A stretch of 64,000 nucleotides of DNA from Aurantibrevibacter litoralis (GTDB lineage: Bacteria > Bacteroidota > Bacteroidia > Flavobacteriales > Flavobacteriaceae): NCBI RefSeq assembly GCF_034651555.1, contig NZ_JAYEEQ010000002.1, positions 301,068 through 365,067 of the forward strand, written 5' to 3'. Below are positions 28,699 through 36,510 of this stretch, piece by piece. Position 1 is the stretch's first letter, and each line of letters starts with the position of its first letter. A program made the position numbers and the translations under genes. The notes under the pieces are model-generated. The model did not search any database, was not told the DNA's origin, and saw nothing but the letters and a program-made list of their open reading frames with translations.

Positions 28699-30573
28699 TT
28701 ATACCGGTAAAAGCAACGTTATTCTAGTTCCTTTCTCCTGTTTGGAATCAAAAATAAGCGTTCCTCCAATGCTGCGAATACGGTTTTCCGCATTCTGTAA
28801 TCCTATTCCCATTTTTTTATCCTTGCCTATACCTATTCCATTATCTATGTAACGCATTCTTAATTTTCCATTTTTCCGTTCAAAAGAAATGGAAACTAAA
28901 GTAGCTCCGCTATGCTTTTTCATGTTCACCAAAAGCTCGGTCAATACTCTATACATAGTAACCTTCTGATGGGCTTTTATTTTTTCCCATACCGATTCTT
29001 CCAGACCTTTTACTGCAATGGTAGTACCGGGAGATTGGTATTGCGCTAAAAGCCTTTTCAATTCCAGCGAGAACTGTTCCGTGCGCACATCACCAGTTTC
29101 ATGCGAAATATCCCTTGTTTTACCATAAATATCCTCCAAGGTATCTATAATTATTTTTGTGTCTAGGGTTGGCGCATGCTGCACATGGGTCATAACGCCA
29201 TATACCTCATTGGCCAACTCATCATGAAGCCGTTGGCTTATGCGCTTCTCGGTTAGGTACACCTCTTGTAATTTTTCCTTGGAATGCTTTTGCTTTATAT
29301 ATAGGAAAAGCGCAATACCGATAATGAGCAGTAGGCTGCCCATGGCCAAAAAAATGATTTTCTGGTTCTTATATTCGGCAATTTTGGTCTCTCCCCATGC
29401 CGTTTCAGCTTGAAGTTGCAGAATTTGGGATTTTTCCAACAGGTTTTGATATCTAAAAAAAGCAAACTGATTCTTCACCTTGAGCTCGTTAGCGGCAAGG
29501 CTATCGCTGAGGAAAATATAACGATTTTTATGACTTACACTGTTTGGTTGCAATGCCATTAGAAATTTTAACGCTTCTTTTTCAGAATTAGGTGTATTGA
29601 GCCTTTTTGACAGGTTTATAATAGAATCCGCATATTTAGAGGCTTCTGATCCGTTCGTTTTGGAATGATATTGCAGCAGGCTGGTGTAGCTCGATAACAT
29701 GCCCCATTGATCGTTCTGATCTTTGCGGATCGCCAGAGCCGCTTGAAAATCATGGAGCACATCCTTGCCCTGTAATTTCCATTCTGCCACTGCCAAATTA
29801 TGCCTTAAACGCGCATTCTCTACAATACTAAAATCAGGAGGAAGATTTTTTAGTACGTCCTGTAGTATGCCTATGGCAATTTCATGGTTGTTGTTTTCCG
29901 TATGCAAAACGGCCAAATTGTTTTTGTACAAAATCTTATTTATCTGTGCCGGCTCCGAAGCTATGGCATCTTCAAAGCAATTTTTTGCTTTGTTGAAGTC
30001 CTTTAAAGCGGAGTAGTTATTGCCTAGTTCGTTCAGGGCGATGGCTACATAAGCGGAATCGTTATAACGGTCCAAATATTCCAAGGCTTCTGTTATGGAT
30101 TCTTTGGAGCCGTAATAATCCGCTTGCCGGTACTGTAATTTTCCCATCTCTATGAGTTTCCTGCCTACCTGAGTGCTGTCTTTGAGCAGTTTAAATGAAT
30201 TTTTGGCACTATTGTAATAATAAAATGCACTATCAAACTGTTCTTTTTCCCTATAATCATAGGCTAAATAGGATTCTCCTTTTGCTCGATAGTTTAGTAT
30301 CTGGGCTTTGGTTGCCAAATCCTTTAACAACAAATCATATTTTAAAACAGAGTCTTTATTGCCCTTTTCTTCGTGAAACTTCGATTTTTTAAGGACACTT
30401 TCCAGTAGACCCGTATCTATTGTTTTTGACCTATGCATAGCGGAAATACCATCTATGGATGGATCTCCCCCTTTCTTTTGTAACTTTCGCGTTGGGTCTT
30501 GCGAACTGTTGGAATTACACGAGCTTAAAACAACAATACCCAGCAGTATTGCATACAATTGTTTGCTGTTCAT
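28699..30573 (-). CDS. TPR sensor histidine kinase (lipoprotein-type signal)
   Basis: A 624-aa kinase. The N-terminus has a lipobox (VVLSSC, Cys19), followed by a TPR-rich sensor region (about 60-345), a coiled coil and one transmembrane helix (about 406-426). The HisKA_3-type motif RLHDELANEVYG carries the likely phospho-acceptor H450. The HATPase_c domain runs from about 540: ELLVNMKKHSG, DNGIGIG, KKMGIGLQNAENRI and GTRITLLLPV. Both a lipid anchor and a TM helix are predicted, an odd but recurrent form in Bacteroidota. Its partner regulator lies 10 nt downstream. Confidence 0.92.
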   Translation of the reverse strand: MNSKQLYAILLGIVVLSSCNSNSSQDPTRKLQKKGGDPSIDGISAMHRSKTIDTGLLESVLKKSKFHEEKGNKDSVLKYDLLLKDLATKAQILNYRAKGESYLAYDYREKEQFDSAFYYYNSAKNSFKLLKDSTQVGRKLIEMGKLQYRQADYYGSKESITEALEYLDRYNDSAYVAIALNELGNNYSALKDFNKAKNCFEDAIASEPAQINKILYKNNLAVLHTENNNHEIAIGILQDVLKNLPPDFSIVENARLRHNLAVAEWKLQGKDVLHDFQAALAIRKDQNDQWGMLSSYTSLLQYHSKTNGSEASKYADSIINLSKRLNTPNSEKEALKFLMALQPNSVSHKNRYIFLSDSLAANELKVKNQFAFFRYQNLLEKSQILQLQAETAWGETKIAEYKNQKIIFLAMGSLLLIIGIALFLYIKQKHSKEKLQEVYLTEKRISQRLHDELANEVYGVMTHVQHAPTLDTKIIIDTLEDIYGKTRDISHETGDVRTEQFSLELKRLLAQYQSPGTTIAVKGLEESVWEKIKAHQKVTMYRVLTELLVNMKKHSGATLVSISFERKNGKLRMRYIDNGIGIGKDKKMGIGLQNAENRIRSIGGTLIFDSKQEKGTRITLLLPV

Positions 30574-30694
30574 TTTCTTTTTTTAAGAACATTTCCTAGG
30601 AAAACAACTTTCGGTTTTAGAGCCTAAATATAACATAACTTATCTAGTTATGAATGTAAATGGGGCCGTCCATAAATGGACGACCCACAATTCT

Positions 30695-30844
30695 TTAATC
30701 TTTTTTGTCCTTCGGGCTCGTATTGGTTCCGTCGGTTGCCAGGGTCGTAACAAGACTGTCTTGTTCTTCAACACTCTCAACCTCACAGGAAGCTAGGATC
30801 AAAAGAGCCAAAAGTCCAACCAAACCTAATAATCTCTTGTTCAT
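30695..30844 (-). CDS. 49-aa lipoprotein upstream of the histidine kinase
   Basis: A 49-codon frame with a lipobox: MNKRLLGLVGLLALLILASC, Cys20 acylated, then an acidic and polar mature tail (EVESVEEQDSLVTTLATDG...KDKKD). It is 121 nt upstream of the histidine kinase gene on the same strand and probably heads that transcription unit. An imperfect hairpin at 30663-30687 separates the two. No family is recognised; its position suggests a ligand, inhibitor or sensor subunit for the kinase, which is inference. Clean signal peptide and codon pattern favour a real gene. Confidence 0.65.
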   Translation of the reverse strand: MNKRLLGLVGLLALLILASCEVESVEEQDSLVTTLATDGTNTSPKDKKD

Positions 30845-30858
30845 GACATGGAGTTTAA

Positions 30859-30916
30859 AAGGGTTCAAAAAAAATCGGTGGTGTTCGGGTCGCCCCCACC
30901 GCTCTGGGCAACCCTT
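30859..30916 (-). other. structured leader of the small lipoprotein gene
   Basis: Nested inverted repeats: aagggtt/aaccctt (30859-30865 with 30910-30916) enclose cggtgg/ccaccg (30876-30881 with 30896-30901). They lie 15-72 nt upstream of the 49-aa lipoprotein start. Possibly a regulatory 5' UTR. Confidence 0.3.
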
Positions 30917-31034
30917 CTAATAGCTAGTTCAATTATATTGCTCAAATATCCAACTGTTGAATTGTGTACTGAAGTGCAGTACCGTAGGTTCCATCAGTTC
31001 CGTTTTTTTAACAATAATTTTGTACATTTCGCCT

Positions 31035-31898
31035 ATGAGCACACTAGAAGATGATTATATAAAGGCCGTCATGGAGGCCTTCTTTAAAGGGCGGGGCGGC
31101 GACGATCTTTTCCCGTTTCTGGCACATCCCAGCCCTGATAACCTTAAGCGTGCCACATTACTGCTTTTGGAACAGAAAAGATTGTCCGATGCCGATATAA
31201 GCAGGATCAACAATTTTCTGGACTATGGCAAGCAGGATGTGGCGTACACCCCCAGAAACCATGAAAGCTTGGTAAAGGGTATCAGGGATTACGACAAGTT
31301 TAAAAGGGTAACTCAGTTCATTAGCAGGTATAAGGCAGGCACTACAACCAACACAAGTATTACGAACGTGGAGTTTATTGCTTGTATCATTGATTTTAAG
31401 CCGAGACCTTTTCAGCAATATCGCAATCTTGTTTCACAGTCGGGCACATTCGCCGATTCCAAACCAAATTGGGCTTATGGTTTGTACGGAAGAGAAAAGG
31501 GTAGTACACCAAAAGCCATAGCAGACCTAGAGCAAAAAAAAGAAGAACTTGAGAGCCTATTGGCAGATTTTGATTTGGAAAAATTTGAGAACATGTTGAA
31601 CGTGCTGGCAAAACAACAGTTAAAACTGCTGTTAGAGGAGTGGAAAAACAACGAATTGAAACCTTTTTTTGAAAATCTGATCGAAGAACGTTTGCTAAAA
31701 TTGAATATGAAAATCCAGAAGTCGAGAAAAACGTATCGACGCTTTGGTTTTTTTGGCCTCTTGCTGCTCTCCGGGGATAAAGAAGTGCTTTTTGAAGAAG
31801 ACCTGTTGCTGGCACTTAAAGAGTATCAATTAAGTTATATGGATCATGGGGATGTCCGTGACTTGTTTTTGGAAAAAATATCCGACCTTGGAAATTGA
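31035..31898 (+). CDS. unrecognised coiled-coil protein, convergent partner of the NACHT-GDPD gene
   Basis: The likely start is the ATG at 31035 (MSTLEDDYIKAVMEAFFKG), giving 287 aa; the longer frame adds a 26-residue hydrophobic stretch that looks like leader DNA. The N-terminal about 95 residues are helical and charged (DNLKRATLLLLEQKRLSDADISRINNFL is split by loops). Residues about 120-230 form a long coiled coil (DLEQKKEELESLLADFDLEK; KQQLKLLLEEW). A basic and aromatic stretch (KSRKTYRRFGFFG) follows. There is no signal peptide and no enzyme motif, so a cytosolic role is likely. It converges on the 1169-aa gene with only 2 nt between stops. Function unknown. Confidence 0.72.
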   Translation: MSTLEDDYIKAVMEAFFKGRGGDDLFPFLAHPSPDNLKRATLLLLEQKRLSDADISRINNFLDYGKQDVAYTPRNHESLVKGIRDYDKFKRVTQFISRYKAGTTTNTSITNVEFIACIIDFKPRPFQQYRNLVSQSGTFADSKPNWAYGLYGREKGSTPKAIADLEQKKEELESLLADFDLEKFENMLNVLAKQQLKLLLEEWKNNELKPFFENLIEERLLKLNMKIQKSRKTYRRFGFFGLLLLSGDKEVLFEEDLLLALKEYQLSYMDHGDVRDLFLEKISDLGN

Positions 31899-31900
31899 TT

Positions 31901-34900
31901 TCAATGACCCAACAAGATTTTGAGTTCCTCGGGGTTATCCGTGATTATGCCAGTAATATTTTTATCGGTAAGTTGTTGCATCGAGCTTCTGGAATTAACG
32001 TTCCAAGCATAGACCTTGCTATAGTTGTCCCGCAATTTTTTTAGCCAAGACCCAAACAACAGCAAGCTGTGATACTCTACCCCTATGGCGTCCACTTTGG
32101 GTAGTTTTTTAATCGGGGAGGGTCCAAAGACAAACACGCCCACGGTTAGCTCAGGAAAACGTTCTTTTAGTTCCTTGCAAAAAGATTTGTCGAAAGAAAA
32201 GATCATTACCCTTTCTTCCATGTTTTTTTCCTTAACGCTTTGAACCAATTTTTTCACTATTTGAGACTGATCGTTATGGGTTTTTACTTCAATCAATAAT
32301 TGCGCACTAGTACTAGAAACTACTTCCAAAACTTCATCTAAGGTGGGCACAGGCTCTTTTGAGTCACTTTTGATTAAATGCAGTTCTTGTATTTCCTCAA
32401 GGCGTAAGTTACAGATCAAGCCTTTCCCGTTTGTAGTTCGGTCAACACTTCTATCGTGCATGAGCACTAAATGCCCGTCTTTTGACATTCGTATATCAAT
32501 TTCCACTATGTCCACCCCCAATGTCAAGGATTTTTTTATGGCCTCTATTGAGTTTTCGGCGGCAGTGGCCGCTCCACCTCTGTGCGCCACAATTTTTGGT
32601 GGTTTTATCATTTTAATTGTGTTTTCAAAAGTAACATTAAACTTACCTGAATTATTTTCCCATTCTTTGTCGTTTATTACGGTTTCGATAAGGTCACCGT
32701 TTTTAACAGTAAAGGTTAAATGGAACGTGGAATTTCCAAGATTGATAAGGTCATTTTCTGGAAAACCAATCCAATTTCCATTGTTTTTTCTAAATACAAG
32801 TGCTCCATGATTTAATTTTTCCAACCCTGTCTTATTCCAAGTTTCTCCAATACTCATCCCCAAAAAACCGGATTTAGTCCCGGCCGGCGACACAAACCCC
32901 AAAAAGGATCCCAATTTTACCTTACCGGTGGCGGTGATTTTTAGTATCATTTCCGATCCATTCCCCAAACCACTTATTACAAATTTATTTTTAGAACCGT
33001 TAACAGGGTGCACAAAATTACTCGTATTCTTTATAGTATAGCCATACTCATTTTGCCAATGCGATTCGTTCCGAAATCTATCGACCAATTTAAGTAATAT
33101 TGGTACAGAAAGTAACACTATGAGGGCAATAGGTATTAGGTACATGTTTTTTTTTGATTTTACGGGTACGGGTGCACTCTTGTAATAATCACGTAATGAA
33201 GGGTGTATGAATTCATAACCCGAGCCAACGGGCCGCACAAAACCTATCTCGGAAAGTCGAAGTAAAAAAGAACGGATATGGATAGGGAAACCCTCCTCAA
33301 AAGCCAGTATAAACCGAAGCAGCCAATGGCATACAGCATCCAAACCACCAAACCAAGCAAATGCCAAAACACCGAAACCCACTGCTGCTTTAAAAGCTTT
33401 GAATACGGCAGTGACCTCCATTTCGGTAAGACCAATATAAGCTCCCAAAAGAGCAGCTGTGACCAAAGTAGCAACCAATGCGGACTTAAGTGCGTTCACA
33501 AAAGATTTTGTAATGGGAGCCCTTTTAGAGAACCGCAGTTTTTCCTTATGTTCCAAGATAACCTTATTACCCTGTAAAAAGCCAAAAAGTCCAAAAAAAA
33601 GATACCCTAAAAGAAACCCGGCAAACCCGGTAAACAAATATTTATTCCCTATGTATAGTTCTTGATTTAGCCATGCATTGATGGATGAAACATCATTAGT
33701 TAACAAATTAAAAAAATAAAAAATGAGGACTACTATAATTGCCAATAATAGGCCACCTGTAAATCCGGAAATAAAATAATTTTTTAGGCTTCCAATTATT
33801 CGTTCAACTGGTTTTATATCAAAATGATGTTGTTGCCAGTTGCTTCGTGCGCCAAAAAATATGGATAATAAAATCCCTATAATGATTCCCACCACAGCCT
33901 CCGTAGATGAAAAGAGGCCGTCCATCAACATTTCACCTCCATAATGTGGAGATCTAGGTGTGGTAAAGCCATAGTAAATTCCTAAAACCGATATCAACGG
34001 GATTATCTTTTTTAGGATATTCGACGCGGGCGGTATTAGCTTGTGGTCGTTGGCTTTAAAAAGGGATTTTTTCATGGTATAGGTTGAAATAAAATACACC
34101 TTTATGAGATCAATAAGTGCAACTGTCATTCCACCTAGAACTGCGGAATCCCAAAAATCAAAAGGACCTGCCAGAAATAGACCCGCTGCCACTGCCACCA
34201 ATGTCGCACCAAATAGTCGAGAACCAAGATAATACGTAACAACGGCCCATTTGGAATCCAGATAAGATGGTTGCAGCTCCTCCGGAAAGAACAATCCTGA
34301 ATTTATCGCTATTTTTCGTAACCATTTTTTGAGTTTTACCTTTTTTGGATTTAGGGTAAAATTGGAGCTGTCAAGCATTTTCTGTTCGTACCATCTCCAT
34401 ACCTGGTTAAAAAATTGGTCATGGGAAAGTGGCTCCGTTCCCAATTGTTCTTTTATGAATCTGGATTCCATACCTATGAGCAGGTTTAAAAAAAGAGGAT
34501 ATCTGCAAAGAAATTTAAATTTTGAATTGGAGCGGAAGATTTCCAATTTTCGAGGGTCTCCATTGCTTTTCAGCAAAGTTTCGACAAGTTTGGGATTTAA
34601 GGTTTTTAGCTCGATTACATTGAAAGGCAACTTCCAAAATCCATCTATTTCGGAATACTTGGTGCTGAGCTTTTCATAGGCCTCTGTTTTCATTACTACG
34701 GCCAGGGACATTTTGGATGCCATTTCCATCAATTTACCAAATAAAAGCAGTATATTTTCGTCCTTCACCCTGTCCAGTCCGTCATATATTGGAAATATAA
34801 GGCCTCTTTTCAAGGCTGTTTCCAAAGAAATTCTGTCCAGATGATAAATTTTGGCAGCTTTACCTATTGTCCATTGAAGAAACGGCTTAGTAGTATCCCA

Positions 34901-35410
34901 GTCCGATAGCGATAAAAAAATAGGGGTGAAATTTGGATCTGCCACAATCCGTTTTTCTATGTAGTCAAAAACCGCAAACGTTTTGCCAACCCCAGATTCT
35001 CCAAAAATGATGAAATTGCCTTTTTGCTTGGACTTTATTTTTTCGAAAAGGTCATAAAGAGAGCCATTGTATCTTTCAAATGACCTTCCATCCTCATGTA
35101 AACGCCAATTAAGGGTCTCAATATATTCCAGATTATTATTTGCAGAAACCCTTAGTGTGCTTTTACTATGTGCGGCGGCCTGACTTCTTAGGGAATCCCT
35201 AATAAATTTCCTTTTAACCTCGGATAAGATTAGGCCATCAATATCGGTTTCTCCTTTTGGATTAAAATATTTTTTTCTCAGGAACTCTACCAATAGCATA
35301 CTGAGAATCCATAACAGTACGGAAATGAATTCCTCTCCCAATAACGAGTACTTTATAAGAATCAATGAAATGGCCACTACAACGAAAAGTAATATTTGTC
35401 TTGTTTTCAT
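31901..35410 (-). CDS. NACHT/STAND NTPase fused to membrane, LecA-like and GDPD domains
   Basis: A 1169-aa protein. Two N-terminal helices (about 5-43) form a membrane hairpin. The NACHT-type NTPase (about 130-330) has Walker A GESGVGKT (137-144), Walker B LIFPIYDGLDR (204-214) and a helical lid with RYPLFLNLL. Residues 390-700 hold about seven transmembrane segments, then the post-NACHT motif YEFIHPSLRDYY (732-743) and a helix (757-775). Residues about 790-930 resemble the LecA/PA-IL lectin fold (GALVFR; NNSGKFNV). Residues 938-1169 are a complete glycerophosphodiester phosphodiesterase: AHRGG (942-946), EN (952-953), E970, D972, H985, E1041 and ITDNP. NTP sensing could gate hydrolysis of lipid-derived diesters. 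The function is inferred. Confidence 0.85.
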   Translation of the reverse strand: MKTRQILLFVVVAISLILIKYSLLGEEFISVLLWILSMLLVEFLRKKYFNPKGETDIDGLILSEVKRKFIRDSLRSQAAAHSKSTLRVSANNNLEYIETLNWRLHEDGRSFERYNGSLYDLFEKIKSKQKGNFIIFGESGVGKTFAVFDYIEKRIVADPNFTPIFLSLSDWDTTKPFLQWTIGKAAKIYHLDRISLETALKRGLIFPIYDGLDRVKDENILLLFGKLMEMASKMSLAVVMKTEAYEKLSTKYSEIDGFWKLPFNVIELKTLNPKLVETLLKSNGDPRKLEIFRSNSKFKFLCRYPLFLNLLIGMESRFIKEQLGTEPLSHDQFFNQVWRWYEQKMLDSSNFTLNPKKVKLKKWLRKIAINSGLFFPEELQPSYLDSKWAVVTYYLGSRLFGATLVAVAAGLFLAGPFDFWDSAVLGGMTVALIDLIKVYFISTYTMKKSLFKANDHKLIPPASNILKKIIPLISVLGIYYGFTTPRSPHYGGEMLMDGLFSSTEAVVGIIIGILLSIFFGARSNWQQHHFDIKPVERIIGSLKNYFISGFTGGLLLAIIVVLIFYFFNLLTNDVSSINAWLNQELYIGNKYLFTGFAGFLLGYLFFGLFGFLQGNKVILEHKEKLRFSKRAPITKSFVNALKSALVATLVTAALLGAYIGLTEMEVTAVFKAFKAAVGFGVLAFAWFGGLDAVCHWLLRFILAFEEGFPIHIRSFLLRLSEIGFVRPVGSGYEFIHPSLRDYYKSAPVPVKSKKNMYLIPIALIVLLSVPILLKLVDRFRNESHWQNEYGYTIKNTSNFVHPVNGSKNKFVISGLGNGSEMILKITATGKVKLGSFLGFVSPAGTKSGFLGMSIGETWNKTGLEKLNHGALVFRKNNGNWIGFPENDLINLGNSTFHLTFTVKNGDLIETVINDKEWENNSGKFNVTFENTIKMIKPPKIVAHRGGAATAAENSIEAIKKSLTLGVDIVEIDIRMSKDGHLVLMHDRSVDRTTNGKGLICNLRLEEIQELHLIKSDSKEPVPTLDEVLEVVSSTSAQLLIEVKTHNDQSQIVKKLVQSVKEKNMEERVMIFSFDKSFCKELKERFPELTVGVFVFGPSPIKKLPKVDAIGVEYHSLLLFGSWLKKLRDNYSKVYAWNVNSRSSMQQLTDKNITGIITDNPEELKILLGH

Positions 35411-35701
35411 TTATATCTTTCTGGTTTTAACCCTTGCCTAAATTAATTTTCATGATCTTTAAAGGGCTAAAAGTTTAAAAATAAGCTATTCAAATTTTCA
35501 AATAACAATATGAGCCACTATTTATAATACAAGATGCACGGAAATTAGGTAGTAGGTATCTATCTCGCATGCAATTGCAAACCGTCGGAAAGATCAATTT
35601 TTTCGTTTCAAAAGGTAAGAAAATAGAATCCGAGCCGTATTCGTGTCCGGGCATACCAAAAAGTTTTTGTTTCTTTGTGCCGAAAAAATTTGTAGTAGTT
35701 C

Positions 35702-36454
35702 ATGGAAATTCTTGGAATAGATGTGGGTGGCTCCGGAATTAAAGGAGCTTTGGTAAATATAGAAACCGGAGAAATGAGTACCGAGCGTTTTAGAATTCCG
35801 ACACCGGAATCCCGAAAACCCGATGACATGGCTGAAGTGATTGCGCAGATTGTGAGTCATTTTAAGTATAATGGCCCGGTTGGCGTGGGCTTTCCCACCG
35901 TGATAAAACACGGGGTTTGCAAATCGTATGGCAACTTGCACAAAAGCTGGAACGGACTAAAGGTAGATGACCTTTTTAGTGCCGCGACGGGACTTCCGGT
36001 TACCGTAATCAACGATGCCGATGCTGCCGGTTATGCCGCGATGAATTACGGCGTTGGGAAAAACGTAGGCGGCTTTGTCGTTATGATCACCTTGGGCACC
36101 GGATTGGGTAGTGGTGCCTTTCTGGACGGGCATCTTATTCCGAATTTTGAATTAGGACAAATTCCCTATAAAAAATATGACAAGATAGAATCCTGGGCTG
36201 CACCTTCTATAAAAGAAATAAAGGGACATAGTTATAAAAAATGGGGGAAGCGACTCAACAAATTTCTAACCTTAGTAGAACTTATTGTTGCTCCGGATCT
36301 CATAATTCTTGGCGGTGGGGTATCTAAAGACTGGGACGAATATAAAAATTACATCACCATTGAAACCCGAGTCATTGCAGCCGCATTAGAAAATACCGCT
36401 GGTATTATTGGTGCAGCCGTAGCCTGTACCCGGGTAGAAATAGATCATTTATAA
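35702..36454 (+). CDS. ppgK: polyphosphate glucokinase, ROK family
   Basis: A 250-aa cytosolic kinase that phosphorylates glucose, typically with polyphosphate as donor. The phosphate loop is DVGGSGIKG (7-15). INDADAAGYAAMNYG carries the catalytic Asp, and TLGTGLGSG is the second phosphate motif. SYGNLHKSWNGL is typical of the polyphosphate-dependent branch rather than ordinary ROK glucokinases. Length fits the short PPGK form. The gene stands alone, converges with typA and shares a bidirectional terminator. ATP use in addition cannot be excluded. Confidence 0.85.
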   Translation: MEILGIDVGGSGIKGALVNIETGEMSTERFRIPTPESRKPDDMAEVIAQIVSHFKYNGPVGVGFPTVIKHGVCKSYGNLHKSWNGLKVDDLFSAATGLPVTVINDADAAGYAAMNYGVGKNVGGFVVMITLGTGLGSGAFLDGHLIPNFELGQIPYKKYDKIESWAAPSIKEIKGHSYKKWGKRLNKFLTLVELIVAPDLIILGGGVSKDWDEYKNYITIETRVIAAALENTAGIIGAAVACTRVEIDHL

Positions 36455-36463
36455 AAAAGAAAA

Positions 36464-36485
36464 CCTCTGAATATAGATTCAGAGG
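36464..36485. terminator. bidirectional terminator between ppgK and typA
   Basis: A 9-bp perfect stem (cctctgaat/attcagagg, 4-nt loop) with A-rich sequence before and T-rich after, placed between two convergent genes. Confidence 0.85.
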
Positions 36486-36510
36486 CTTACTTTTTAGAGT
36501 GAACTACGCC

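Noticed and set aside
31158..31815. Minus-strand frames inside the coiled-coil gene
   Set aside because: Shadows of the plus-strand gene; no independent start region or domain.
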